Below are positions 22,930 through 35,165 of a DNA stretch of 64,000 bases, piece after piece. Origin of the DNA: Bugula neritina (Eukaryota; Bryozoa; Gymnolaemata; Cheilostomatida; Bugulidae); the NCBI GenBank assembly GCA_964035545.1, contig OZ037768.1, forward strand, positions 12,834,175-12,898,174. The letters run 5' to 3'. A program made the translations under genes and the position numbers. Under the pieces are notes generated by a model. It was not told the origin of the DNA. It did no database searches and saw only the letters and a list, made by a program, of their open reading frames with translations. How positions within the stretch are numbered: position 1 is the stretch's first letter; each line of letters starts with the position of its first letter.

Positions 22930-25900
22930 TCACGTGTCCCATGAGAAAGGGATTGTCTCCCCTGTGCTCATGACTAGAGGGAACTTGTAGTCAACTCTAT
23001 TAGCTGAACTAATGATTGAGTCTGACTGTGAGTGTGAGTCTTTGTAGTTGACTACTCTTAGATGCAGAGTGGCATCTGAGTAAAGAGGAAGTGATGTCAT
23101 AGCAGACTTTGGCAAGTCTGGTCGGATTGGTGGGAGGTGGAACGAGATTTTCCAGGCACCACTTAGCAAAGTATTTCTAGCATTGAATAAGTCAACTTTC
23201 ATCCATGCCTGTGTTCTCAAATTTTGTGTTGTTGATTCTGAAGCTTGTAGCTCAATAATTAAGGATATATCCTTGGATGGTGGACATCTACAATTAGGGA
23301 TACAGGTGTAGAGAGAGAGCTGCATTGTCAAATAAACAATTAATATTATTTTGAATATTTTGTCCTGTAACATTCAAATTTTCAAAAAGCTAATACATAA
23401 ATGTTAAAAGAAAAATTAAATTCAAATACATTATTGCCATATAAAGCTTATAGTTTATTGCAAAAGCATGCAAGTGAACACTAACTACATATAACTACAA
23501 CATTCTATTTATTAATAGACTAATTTCAAAAATAGAAATATTGAAGCTGACTAACTGAGGAACTGGCTGTTTGATTCCAATCATAGCTGTGTTTCCGCCA
23601 TCAGACAATTCAGTGTGCACTGCGGGCAAATGAAAAGGCTCTCCTAGTTCTATGTCATTGGTGTAAAGACTGGTTACCAGCTTGCAGTATCGAGAAAATG
23701 ACTCCAAACCCATCACAAAGTCATAGAATACCACAAACCCTTCTCCTGCACTGTAACTAAAAGTTAGAACTAAACGGTGATGTCTACACTCTAGGTACGA
23801 ATAATATATTTTATATATGCTTAGCCTTGAAGTTACATAATATTCTGATCTGCTACTTTATGTATAATAATAAAACTCTGCTGTAGACAATGTTTAAATA
23901 TCATGAAAACTAATAAACACTAATTTAAAGAATGATGCAACAGCTATTAGTAAAAATATTCAACTCACCCACTCTGAGGAATGGGTGCTACAGGATGATA
24001 GTAAGAACTGAACTGGTGAGGGTTTTTTGGCTCTACGCTGCTTTTCACAGAGTCTAGTAATGCTTGCTGTCTGCTCATCTCTAGTTCTCTTTGTAGAGAC
24101 ATAACTCTGGCCATGTGATCTTGTTCCAGCTGTTTCAACTTCATCTCTGTATAGTCTGTATTCAGGATAAATATAAAGTACTATAAAGGCTATCAACATG
24201 AAATACTGTATATATGCGAGGGAAATGCTGTATACGTAAGAGAAATACTAAATATATACGAGAGAAATACTAGATATACAAAGGAAATACTGGATATACA
24301 AGGGAAATACCAGGTTTGGAATCAGAATTTCTTCTATTGCTATTTTCCAGCAAAAGAAGTTCTTTCTGTAGCCTATAATTCTCCATCTCCATTGCCATAA
24401 GCTCTTCTGCCATATTAGGGGTGGTGGAAGATGACACCCCAAATGTCTGAGGCAATGGATGGGATACCTGACGTTGTTTTCCTCTTTCTAATCTTTCTGC
24501 ATCCAGTATCATATCACTAAGTTGATCAATAATAGAGAGTTCTGTACCTCCGTTGCTGACGTAGTGCTGCCGTAAGGATCGTATCTCCTGAGTAAGAGAG
24601 TCTGTGACCGAAACAAAGCTATTGTATGTACATTGTATGTACATTGTATTGTTATAGGTATAAATTGAGTAAAGCTTTGATGCTGTGTGGTATACGCATA
24701 ATATAGTGCAGTGTAGCCATAAAAGCAATAGTATATATAGTGTAGAAATGTAGTGTAGTAATATATAGTTTAGCAATATAGTACAGCAATGTGGTGCAGT
24801 AACATAGTATTATAATACAGTATAGTAATATAAGGTAGCAACATACTGTAGTAATATGCTGTAGTAGTTTAATATAATGCATATAGTAAAGCTACTGGTA
24901 ATGCATACTTCCTTCATAAGAAAGCTTTTGATATTTTGGAGCAGCTGGCTTAGCCTGAGGTTTTGCTTGGTAAATTAGCTGTGAGCTTGCACTTTGAGAA
25001 GGTAGGACTGGGGCTCGAGCTAATAATTCCTTTCGTAGCGAACTCATCTGATCTTGTAGTTCCTTTATTGCAAGTTGATGACTTTGTTGGTCAGATGTTT
25101 TCTCATCCTTTGCCTATAAACAGAATGTGGGGCTTATCATAAGTCCTACGTTTATGAGTATATTTTTAGCACAAGTCAATCATTAAATATCATACTGTTG
25201 TTCTTGATAAAAACCAGCTTTTTAGGAGTATAATATATCCTTCACTTTAAAATATTCTTCATTATTAAACATTATATTATATTAAATAAAAAATTGCTTA
25301 GATATACACTTTAATATTATAACTAAAATAAACTAAAACCTCTTCTCTTAATAATGACTAAAATTAGCTTACGTCATATCAAGGCATTAGAATTGATAAA
25401 CAAAAGTTTTACACAAACTAAGGCTGTTATAGAGAGCCTTCAGTATAATGTTAGTTAACCATCACTTTAAGTTCACAGCAAACTGTAGCTATTATTATCA
25501 GCACAAACCACTGTAGCCTCCTTCTCAGATCCAGATGAGGGTTGAAGGAGGGAAATTTTGTGAAGAATTTCCTTACGAGCTGCTTTCAAAGCCTTTGCAT
25601 GTTCCTTTAAGTGTCTCATGTTCTGGTCATGTGACTTGGTTAACTTGTGCACCTAGACAGGTGTGTTAGTAGTCAGGCAGTTGTTAGTGATGCAAGCAGT
25701 GCAATTACTAATATGTATTATAGTTAAAGTGCTGCTAGTCAAATACTGTTTTCTCAATTATTAGTTGAGACAGAGAAGACAACTCTGAATCATCACAAAG
25801 TTGCACACAACAAAGCTTGAACAGCAAAAATGAGACTAATTCAAAATAAAGACTACAAAGCAAACAGTAACTCTAGTAGAAGAAGTTGTTTGTACTCTGC

Positions 25901-26184
25901 AAATGTCCTTCAACTACGAAATAAATATTCATGTAACAATAATAAAAATAAGTTGAAGCCATTGATCTTTAGCATGAGGGTCTGCAATCACAAATAGCTC
26001 CAGTTACTAAGTGTTATAATAATTATACCTGATGCTCAAGTTGCTGACCTATTTGAGAATGCTGATAGTCTTTCTGCTGCTGACTTCCTTGACTGATGAT
26101 TAGTCTATCTCTTTCATTCTCATTCTCATTGCGCTTAATATTTGCTGCCTGCAAGTCAATTAAACAAACAATATATATGCATAT

Positions 26185-26216
<32 letters not shown>

Positions 26217-26711
26217 ACGCACACGCACACGCACATGGACACATATACACACACACGCACGTGCACGCGCACACATGGACACACGCGTGGACACATATGT
26301 ACACGTATATACAAATATATAACTTTTACATACTATCTATGATGTTATATTTACTTTCTCACACAAGACTATGTACACGCCAGCAATAAAAATTTAATAT
26401 AAAAAATTCAAGTAAAATTGTAGACCACTATTCAAACATGTGTGACCTCTTAACTCAAGTTCAAACAGACAGAGTTATTTGCTGCCAATGTTAGCAGCAG
26501 ACAGAGTGACCTTGAGAGAGTGAAGCTGTTGGATTTTCTCCTCTGCCAGATGTCTGTCTCTGTCCACCATCACTTGGACTTTGTATCTCTCACTGCTGTG
26601 ACTGCCAACACAGAACTTCTCTCTGTGCTTAGAGATCTGCTGGATAGAGTTGAACACCATGGAGCACTGGTGACAGCGTAGAGGTTGATGAACTTGCTGA
26701 CTCTGCATCAT
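22930..26711 (-). CDS. CCDC17: CCDC17 homologue (zinc finger and coiled-coil protein)
   Basis: Eight minus-strand exons: 26511-26711, 26029-26148, 25512-25652, 24909-25113, 24311-24601, 23969-24155, 23556-23750, 22930-23287; 565 residues, against roughly 620 in mammals. The N-terminus has one zinc finger, C13-x2-C16-x12-H29-x4-C34, in the phrase CHQCSMVFNSIQQISKH followed by FCVGS, as in CCDC17. Residues 60-330 are Gln/Glu/Lys-rich coiled coil and include SLRQHYVSNGGTELS. The C-terminal 180 residues form a compact beta-rich, C2-like region conserved in this family (YDFVMGLESFSRYC, KQPVPQ, LIIELQAS, LLSGAWKI, LHLRVVNYKDS). Molecular function is poorly known; relatives are often associated with ciliated cells. 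An in-frame TAG just upstream of 26711 supports this start. The stop lies inside the hAT target duplication. Confidence 0.88.
24207..24310 (-). repeat. 20-22-bp tandem array starting at the CCDC17 exon 5 donor
   Basis: Read on the minus strand, five units in a row begin GTATTTC (one GCATTTC) followed by CYYTYGTATAT-like sequence; a sixth begins before the array ends. The first unit starts exactly at the splice donor (CCTG/GTATTT). Confidence 0.9.
24640..24890 (-). repeat. Degenerate TAG/CAG/AATA short-period repeat
   Basis: Irregular repetition of TATAGTACAGCAATA-like words of about 15-16 bp fills most of CCDC17 intron 4. No coding potential. Confidence 0.65.
26183..26300. repeat. CA/TG microsatellite in CCDC17 intron 1
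   Basis: Uninterrupted CA then CACACG/CGCACA variants and CACATGGA words. On the sense strand of the gene it is a TG tract ending about 35 nt before the acceptor of exon 2. Confidence 0.95.
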
Positions 26712-29354
26712 ATTCACCTTTACTCTGTCCAACTATTCCTTTGGATTCTTTTCCACTACAACATGGAGTTAACCAAGTGATTGAAATGTTCCTTAGCTTT
26801 TTTACAGTATTTATATTATATTATCAGTCATAAAAAGTCAAGGATTACCTTCATCTACTGATACTGCAGGCTATTCTAACAGGGCACAGCTGCTGTCACA
26901 GCAAACTATGAATATTTACATTCACTGTGTGACTGCATTGTTTGTCTACTTAAGAGATAAACTCATGAATACAACCTAATTTATTGCCTGCCTGACAAAT
27001 CCGTTTGGCTAACTGATAACTGAATATATATTTATAGATTATATAATGTGAGTTTATAAAATTATTACACAATAGAGCCTGTAGGTGGGGGCAATAGATT
27101 CATAGCCTTCTATTCCATATAATATACTTATAGTTGTATAATTGTTATAATCGGTTTATAAGTTCCAATATACAGTGTTTGATGTGGAGTTACTGCTTCT
27201 ATAACTTAAAACTGACAAAAATGAAATAATTCTGCATACCATCACATGTTATGAAATAATGTATTAGGTTGAAAATTGTGAAGTTTTCACTTCAGGTTCT
27301 GTTAGTTGAGTAAATTACTAGGAGAGAGAGGCTCACAGGTTGTATTTCTTCTTTATTTTATTATGTAACAGACCAACTTTGCTTATATTACCAGCCAAAC
27401 AACCATTACTAACCGTTACCAACCTTGTGGTTGTGTCCCTAGTAAGATACTGACTACTAAATTTCATCTACTTGCTTGCTACAAATAACTATAAACAGCT
27501 ATAATAGCTAATAGTAACTAGCTATACAGCTGAGTCAAGCTAGCTTTGAAATTCAGTTAGTAACCAAAACCAGTGGCGGAACAGGCACAAACGCCAGCCC
27601 ATGAGTGAAGTGCAGTCCCCAAGCCCAGTCTAGTGCAAGAAAAACTTTACAAAAATTATAGAAAATACAAAGGAAGTTATGCTTTCCTCGAAGCTAGAAA
27701 AGTTTTTTTTAACCCCAGTGCCTCAATTACTCTTTTTGATAGAATAGTTGGTGTTCTAAAAATATTGTTATTATTTAGTACCTACAGTATTATATTTTAT
27801 TATGCATCATTCTACAGTATATATGGTTTATAGTGAGTAGAAACAAATGAACAGCATGAATAATGTATTCCAGCTGCGTGTACAGCACACATCTAATGGT
27901 TTTTGTGCTTCTATGAGATCGTTGTCTTACTTTAGCTCTGCATATACTATGTACCTACTTTTTCACTGTATGTATACACTGTGTACTTATTTACCTCTGC
28001 TCTGTATATATATATACTGTTTATTTACCTTCATTCTGTATATACTGTGCACTTACCTTCCTCCTGTATACATACTGTGTACTTACCTCTACTATGTATA
28101 GTTCCAAGTAGCTCACTGCCGTTGTATGCTCATTATGAATACAGTTAGTATAATATAAATTGGTTACAATGCTGAGTGTATTATTCGAATAGCTTGCTTT
28201 ACTGTAGGCTACTACTATATCTTTGAATTCAATAGCTTCAGGTACTGATAGAAGTTATATTTGTTTACTGGTTGCTAAGTGATAGCACTAATCTAATGTT
28301 AGAGGTGTTTTGCTGGAACCTGCTATGTGAAAGTAATGGGTGTCATTATGTAGCCAATAATGCATCAAAAAATAACATCTTTAAAAATCTATGGTGTTTG
28401 GATATACTTTGTTACGAAATAATATTAGAGAAAAGTATATGTGTTTATCAAGGCATGCAATGATGCCTAGAGCTTATAATTATGACAGATGAGCTCTGTA
28501 TGATCATCTGAACCCACAAGTTCCTTAGATATCAACTACTATTGCACTAGACTTATAACTTGTTTTCACATATTATAAAGCAGCCCACTATTGGTCCCCA
28601 TCATTACTTCTTATCGATTTAAGTCATGATTCTAAGGCTTTAATTTTAAACCAGCGCTGCTTTTCTCAATCTTTAACTAACATTATTGATGGACCGGGCA
28701 AATGAATTTATATTATGTTTATTGTTCATTATATATTCATTCAGTATCAAATTTAAGAAATCTATAAATACCATTTAACTGTTTATTTAATAGTCAGAAA
28801 GTGCAGTTAAATAAATATACACAATGCATATTATACTACAAAATTCGGCTGCAAAAGTCTTTTACAAGTCAACCCTGTTTTTATAGACAAAAATGATGGG
28901 TTGCAATAAAATTGTGGGTGTAAGATATGCCTATGTCTTTGAAGCCATTTTAGAAATATTATCCAGATAAAACAGAACAATAGAAAGCCTGCATATGATT
29001 CTCTTTCTTTTTTAACTGTAAAATACAAAATAGATCTCATGCATTTGTGAGCTTGAGTTAATAATATAAACTACATATGCCTACTTCAAATTGAATAGAA
29101 TGCAAATATTTTAAGTTGCTTAGTTTTCATGACTTAAAAAATTACAATTGATACAAAATTACATCTATTCGTGTTCACCCAAAACATCAGTGCCTAATCA
29201 TGACAAAATGACATAGAGTCAGATACTTCATCACAATTTACTTCATGTTTCATCTCCATGCAGGCCTTTCGGCACCTACGCTAAGTACTGTAGCTCTTGG
29301 GCCCCTTTAGGTCATAATTCAACATTACCTAAACACTCTAAGCTCGAATTTTAA
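26712..29354. other. Intergenic, 5' flank of CCDC17
   Basis: Upstream of the CCDC17 start. Holds a minisatellite at 27946-28100 and otherwise AT-rich unique sequence. No coding exon recognised on either strand. Confidence 0.6.
27946..28100. repeat. Minisatellite, about five degenerate units of 28-40 bp
   Basis: Units follow the pattern TACTGTGTACTTACCT, then a pyrimidine-rich stretch, then CTGTATA. Confidence 0.75.
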
Positions 29355-29663
29355 GTAGTGGGAAAATAAGGACTTTAGCCTAAGTTACAGACGAATTCAA
29401 GCCTGTAAACAGCTGTAATATACTGATTTACTGACTACATATATGTGCGCGTGCGTGTGTGTGTGTGTATGTAGGCTATATAAATTTATACATTTTAAAT
29501 TACATATTGTGTGCAAATATAAATATAACATACATTGTAAATGTATATACACGTTACCTACAGACACAACATATAACCTACAATCACAAGCTCGCACACA
29601 CGCACATGGACACAAAACTTGGAAATGATCAAGGTAGAAGAGGAAGAGTAAAATTTTGCAGCA
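29355..29663 (+). repeat. 300-bp direct repeat, copy 1
   Basis: Runs from AGTAGTGGGAAAATAAGG through a TG microsatellite to AAAATTTTGCAGCA. It is repeated with high identity at about 30102-30404. This copy has no terminal inverted repeats. Confidence 0.9.
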
Positions 29664-30083
29664 AAAGTGATAAAATAAAATGCAAACACTAATTACCTGT
29701 TTCCATTTGCAAAGTTTGGTTATCAATCTACTAAAAGCACTATACACAAAGTATGAGAAAGATTAGCTATATAAGTAGACTAATCACATTTTATGGAGAA
29801 AGTGGAGACTCTATGACTTTAGCAATTATTTTCTCTTCTCTATTATCTGCTGATTCATGTACATTCAACTTGAAGAACTACGCAGAGTGCAAAAAGCTGT
29901 CCATGGGCTGTGTGAGATCATTGAAATCGAATAAAATTTATTCCATATCAGTGCATGAGACTTTCAGAAATTTGAAATGCTCCTTAAAAGCCCAAATTTC
30001 CCCAAGGTTAGAAAAAAATGCTAGTGATCATGCCTACAGAGATATTATGAGCAAATGGTTAAAGGGAATACACTCCCTGGTAA

Positions 30084-30421
30084 GCCTAGGGCCACACGGT
30101 GTAGTAGTGGAAAAATAAGGACTTTAAGTTACAGACGAATTCAAGCCTGTACACAGCTGTAATGTACTGATTTACTGACTACATATATGTGTGTGTGGGT
30201 GTGTGGGTGTGTATGTAGGCTATATAAATTTATACATTTTAAATTACATATTGTGTGCAAATATAAATATAACATACATTGTACATGTATACTCGTTACC
30301 TACAGACACAACATATAACCTACAACCACAAGCTCGCACACACGCACATGGACACAAAACTTGGAAATGATCAAGGTAGAAGAGGAAGAGTAAAATTTTG
30401 CAGCACCGTGTGGTCCTAGGC
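30084..30421 (+). mobile_element. MITE A with captured 300-bp segment
   Basis: Ends GCCTAGGGCCACACGGTG and complement of GCCTAGGACCACACGGTG, flanked by TAA on both sides. Almost everything between the 18-bp ends is the second copy of the sequence at 29355-29663. Confidence 0.85.
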
Positions 30422-30424
30422 TAA

Positions 30425-30768
30425 GCCTAGGGCCACACGGTGAGTATTTTCGCATGCGAAAATTGAAATCACAAGTAGCAAAGGTGTCCACTGTGCGCGT
30501 TGAGAAAATTTTCGCACTTGTCGCTCTGCATTCTCAACGCAAGTGCGAATCGTCTCTGTCGCCGTCACCTAATTGGCTGAAAGTTATTCAGCGAGCCCAA
30601 CTTCTTTATTTTAGTGCTACATTCCAGTAAATTGCGTTTTATTGAAAGCGAGTGCGATTTAAAAATGAACGCTTTATTTATCACGCATCACTGACGCTAC
30701 AGTGGACACCTTTGCTACTTGTGATTTCAATTTTTGCATGCGAAAATACGCACCGTGTGGCCCTAGGC
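30425..30768 (+). mobile_element. MITE B (344 bp)
   Basis: Starts three bases after MITE A, sharing its TAA. Long inverted ends, about 75 bp, begin GCCTAGGGCCACACGGTG and include CGCATGCGAAAAT and GTAGCAAAGGTGTCCACTGT. The right flank is TTA. The interior is non-coding. A fragment of the same family lies at 12211-12315. Confidence 0.88.
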
Positions 30769-30983
30769 TTATGAGCAGACTTGCTCTACGAATAAGCTAC
30801 GCTGTTGAAAACGGCTGAACTTCTGAAAGAATGTAACTTGCTATAGAGCTCTTGTTCAATGTGTTGAATCAAAATGATAATATATGTTTATACCCACTGA
30901 ACTGGAAAAGACTATATTATTTTGAGTTCATTGTATATACCGTTATACTTTTGGTAGAACATCCTATAACACACACGCACGCA

Positions 30984-31713
30984 CGCTGAGATCGATCTGA
31001 GAAACGTACTCAGATCGACCGTTTTTCCATGAGAGTGTCAGATCGATCTCGAGAAGTTGCCTCCTCTTAAGTGAAGGATACTTTAAAAGTATAATTTGTT
31101 CACTTATTTGAGTGATTAAAGCTACTACTGTTGAAAACAAGACGGTCGTAGTCTAAAATTTAATCCCAGCTATAAACTATACGCAGCAAAGCTTTCAGTG
31201 TATGGTAATTTGGCCAATTTAAAATAATTATTTTTAATTTTTTAGCTTGACAGCTTATATAAAATTAATGGCTGTCTTACAGATTATTTATAGACTTACA
31301 GGAATGTTAGGCTTGAAATTACAAAGGAAATAGCTAATGAAACTAAGTTTTATTAGTCATTTAAATTCAATTTAAATTCTCCCATTTTTTTACCTCCTAC
31401 TGCATATAATTGAGTTTTCTTAATCATTGTACTGAAAGTCAAAGTTTTGACATCTAAAAAGGTGGCTATCATAATTATTTAATACTTTGCTTAGTAATTA
31501 TCAACAAGTTATCATTTTTATTAGCAGACAACATTGTAGCGCGCAGTCTTTTTCTCCTTCTCAGATCGATCTGGCGTCTTTCCATGGTCTTATTGACATG
31601 AGATCGATCTGAGTTCGAGCTCTACAGACCGACCAGCTCAGATCGACGGAGATCGATCTTTGGCGTCTTTCCATGGATCGAGCTCATTAAGATCGGTCCA
31701 TGGAAAGCCGGTG
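30984..31713 (-). mobile_element. GATC-rich MITE, copy 3 (730 bp, one end lost)
   Basis: Same family and orientation as 8443-9220. The right end is intact (GGAAAGCCGGTG). The first 35 or so bases of the left end are missing and replaced by a short CA/CG repeat (30971-30983). Confidence 0.88.
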
Positions 31714-31976
31714 AATGAGAACGTTGGTTCAAAGCGGTCAATAGTTTGGGGTTGAGGTTTCGTACTCAGTCACTCTCAACTCAGTGCTGCTTCTACTGAT
31801 TCTCATAATATTGTACAGGCATAATTATTATGGTAAATAGAATTTGCAGCAACATGCGCAGATGCACTTACTTATAATTCGTTTTTGTACGTTTATTGGA
31901 GCTTCTTCAGCTGTGATTTTATATAGTCTAATATACTTGACAACACCAAAACTTCTGTAAGGCTAGCGGCTACGTT

Positions 31977-32390
31977 CATACTCATACTCATAGTTTTAAC
32001 TTGAAAGTAAAATCATTGACAGTGACGCACTCACACTCACACTGTCACTGTGACTGTCAGTGTGGGTGTCACTCACTGTGAGTATGACTGACATTGACAC
32101 TGTGACACTGACTGTGACTGACACTCAAACTCCGTCGGCGTCTCACACTTTCCAACTCCAAGTGTCACTGACTTGGCACCTACACTGGTAGTCTGATACT
32201 GATGGTCATGCTCATACTCATAGTCATATAATACGTCTCATAATGATAATCATACTGATACTCAGTCATTGTCATTCACAATGTCATGCTTATAGTTATA
32301 GTCATAGTCTTAGTCATAGTGATATTGTAACTGTAAGTCTAGTGATACTGATAGTGATACTCACACTCTATCTCATAGTCATAATCACCC
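31977..32390. repeat. Cryptic hexamer satellite, CACTGT/CATACT type
   Basis: Words such as CACTCA, CACTGT, GACTGT, CATAGT and GATACT follow one another with a 3- and 6-base rhythm but no fixed unit. Both strands of the word set occur, so the array is full of small inverted repeats. Similar blocks occur at 33000-33090, 35805-35875 and 43130-44620. Confidence 0.75.
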
Positions 32391-33307
32391 TGATGCCAAT
32401 ATAAATTAAAATATTATTGTCTATTACTATTAGTATTAGTATTACTGTGTTAGTAAATCACCAAATCTAATAAGCATAATATTAACTATAATTATAAGTA
32501 TTGGATTTGGTATTACTATTACTATTAGTATTAGTAATGACTAATGAGTATCAGTATTGTAGTAGATTTGGGGATTTATTTATACTTTAGCTCTTTTATT
32601 TTCGTTGTTATTATAGTTGATGTCTTGGCATAGCTTTGTGAATGCCTTAATTGTTGTTATTATAGTTAAACTCTTAGTGTAGTTTCTTTTCCACTTTCTA
32701 TAGTTCAGGAATATTCTAGAATTCAAACAGCATCCAAATTCTAGATCATAAAGGGGCGAGCTCGCCAGCATAGATTCAGTCTAATGCTAGAGCTCGGAGG
32801 GAACATTACTTACATACAGACTATTATACTTTTTATTGGAAGAATATCAATAAGGACATCTTAGACCTGGAACTGCCTTTTCTCTTTTGTTAACAAAGAG
32901 TTATGTTCTCTAGTTGAATTCTTACAAACCCTACAACTTATCACAGTATTGGTATTGCTACTAGTATTAGTGTTACTATTAGAATGATTAGGATTATGAT
33001 ATTCACATTGAGCATCAGTATGGGTATCGAGTGTGACTTATGAGTAATACTAATAGTGATAGTCAATGTCATAGTGATAATGATTCTGAAATAATTGCAC
33101 AACTTCTGTGAGTGAGTAGAACTATAAACTATTGTTTCCAAACACTATCAGATTCATTATTAGAATTATTAGTATTACCATTAGTACTACTATTAGTATT
33201 ACTATAACTATTAGTGTTACTAATACTTATACTATCACATTTTCATTTTTTATTTAATTTTAGTTTGACAGATTTAGGTAAATAAGTAATAATTACAATT
33301 TATATGT
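32391..33307. other. Intergenic with degenerate TAT/TAG triplet tracts
   Basis: Unique sequence broken by TATTAGTATTACTAT-like tracts at about 32415-32560, 32945-33090 and 33157-33240. No gene seen. Confidence 0.6.
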
Positions 33308-35165
33308 GTAAATGAACTAAGAGCGGTTTATGAAGAAATCGTGGACAAAAATATTTTTCTAGGAGACATGAACATTCCAGAAATAGAATGGCAATCAAGT
33401 CCTCTTAAACAAAATGCCAAACACAAACATATTCATGTTGATTTCCTTGCTTTCCTAAAGAAAATGACCCTCAACAAAGTTCTAGTAAAATTGTCAACCC
33501 ATGTCCTTGATCTGATATGCACCAATTCTCCTAATTTAGTAAATAACGTTGACATCATATCCCCAGTGATAGTGATCATTAATGTATTTAAGAACTTCTC
33601 AACTGGACCAACTTAAGCCAAGAGAACATGTCTCACTACCAAAAGAAATCAAACTCTGCAACCAGGTCAATGTAGTTAAATGCCAAGAAGCAATACAAGA
33701 AATAACTAGCCAACTGGCTGAAATATAACACCCTAGCACTATGTGAAATCACTATACTCAAGGACTAACCAGAGCCCACCAAAACAATATTTCAACAAAA
33801 TTACTGTATATCTAAGATTGACAGCTAGTCAGAATAAAAACCGCGAAAAGACCTGAAAAAAGTATAGACATTTTTTTGCAAAGTTACCCATGCAGAAATA
33901 ATAGTAAAACTGACTGTCAACCAAAAAGAGGGCGTCTAGTAGAAAAGTTGTGCAAACCACTTCAAAGAGGTAATTCTAAACCTTTTTATAAGCATTTCAA
34001 GAATATCAGGTCAAATAAGGATTCTCGTATAAGGTTAATTAACTCACAAGAAAAACTTATCGAAGAAGTGGCCGAGTGCAAAAATTCTAAAGAAATATTT
34101 CCAAACTGAATTATGTTAAGATCAGGAACTTTCAGACAGTTTCTAACTAGAAACAACCGCTGCAGCCACTATAGAGATAACTACTAAAGGTCTCATTAAA
34201 TTAATAAATCGTTGATCAAATTGAAAGTTTCCAGAACCTGATTGAATCTGCAAATCCTAAGTGCTTGTAGATGTAAAGTCAGCATAAAACACATTTTCTC
34301 GCTCAGTGAAAGCTTACGTATGTTACCCCAGTGAACAAAGGCGGAGATAAGCTGGCAGCTAGTAATTATCGTCTTATACCACTTACCGATATTCCATGCC
34401 AAATGATGAAACACATTGTTCTGCATTATTTGAACCAGAAGCTGAATGACTTTCCCCACAACAGACAAAATGGATTCCGAAAAGACATATCTTATGAAAC
34501 ACGACTTGGCACCACATACCATAACCTAGCAAAGACTAAAAAAACAATGAAAACAACACATACTGTAGAACTTCATTTTAAGAAGACCTCTGACAAGGTG
34601 TCTCATGCCCTACTAATGCAATAACTAAAAATAACACCAGATATACATCCACAAGTGGTAAACTGAATTTAAGATTTTTTGTCACATAAAAACAAACAAA
34701 AACAATTTTCCTCTGAGTTAGCAGTTACCTCAGAGGTTCCACAAAGTTTAGTTCTATGTCCAACACTACTTGTAACATACATTAATGTTACTGCAGTGTA
34801 AGCCTCTATGCCGATGATACATGACTGCATTAGGCTGTTGACACAAAAGAAGATGCTGTGAGATTTCAGGACAGCATCAATGAAATTTACAAATGAACAA
34901 TTAATTGGAAAATGCGTTTTAATGAAGGTAAATGCAGAGTTTTAGCTTTTGGCAATCAACATTGTGGACCTCTGTACAAGCCAGGAGAGGTTGAGATGAA
35001 TCGGGTCGACACAAAAACATACCTGGGAGTTGTAATGCAGTCAAACCTTAAATTTGATCAGCATATGACACTTGAAGGATAAAGCCTCAAAAATTTTCGA
35101 AACAATTAAACACGTCCTGCATGAGCCCCCACAGAGAAGATAAATTACTTGCTTACATTAGTTTG
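33308..35165 (+). pseudogene. Decayed LINE: endonuclease and reverse transcriptase remnants
   Basis: Fragments in several frames follow LINE order. At 33308-33616 is endonuclease-like sequence with FLGDMNIPEIEW and STHVLDLICTNSPN, and the expected SDH near its end is lost. At 33940-34100 is the FYKHFKNIRSNKDS linker. At 34331-34624 are reverse-transcriptase blocks NYRLIPLTDIPCQMMKHIV and NGFRKDISYETRL. Near 34808 is the catalytic LYADDT followed by a stop. At about 34900-35080 are MRFNEGKCRVLAF and YLGVVMQSNLKFDQHM. Stops and frameshifts separate the pieces, so the copy is dead. It is the same clade as the element at 1-1579. The coding similarity ends at the LLAYISLC position, where a trinucleotide array takes over. 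Confidence 0.87.

Noticed and set aside
26096-26389. His/Thr-rich open frames over the CA microsatellite, and a Cys/Val-rich one on the opposite strand
   Set aside because: Low-complexity dinucleotide translation inside a CCDC17 intron.
29753-30118. 121-codon open frame
   Set aside because: It runs into the end of a MITE, has no recognisable domain and no splice context; the first part is unique AT-rich DNA. I could not support it as a gene.
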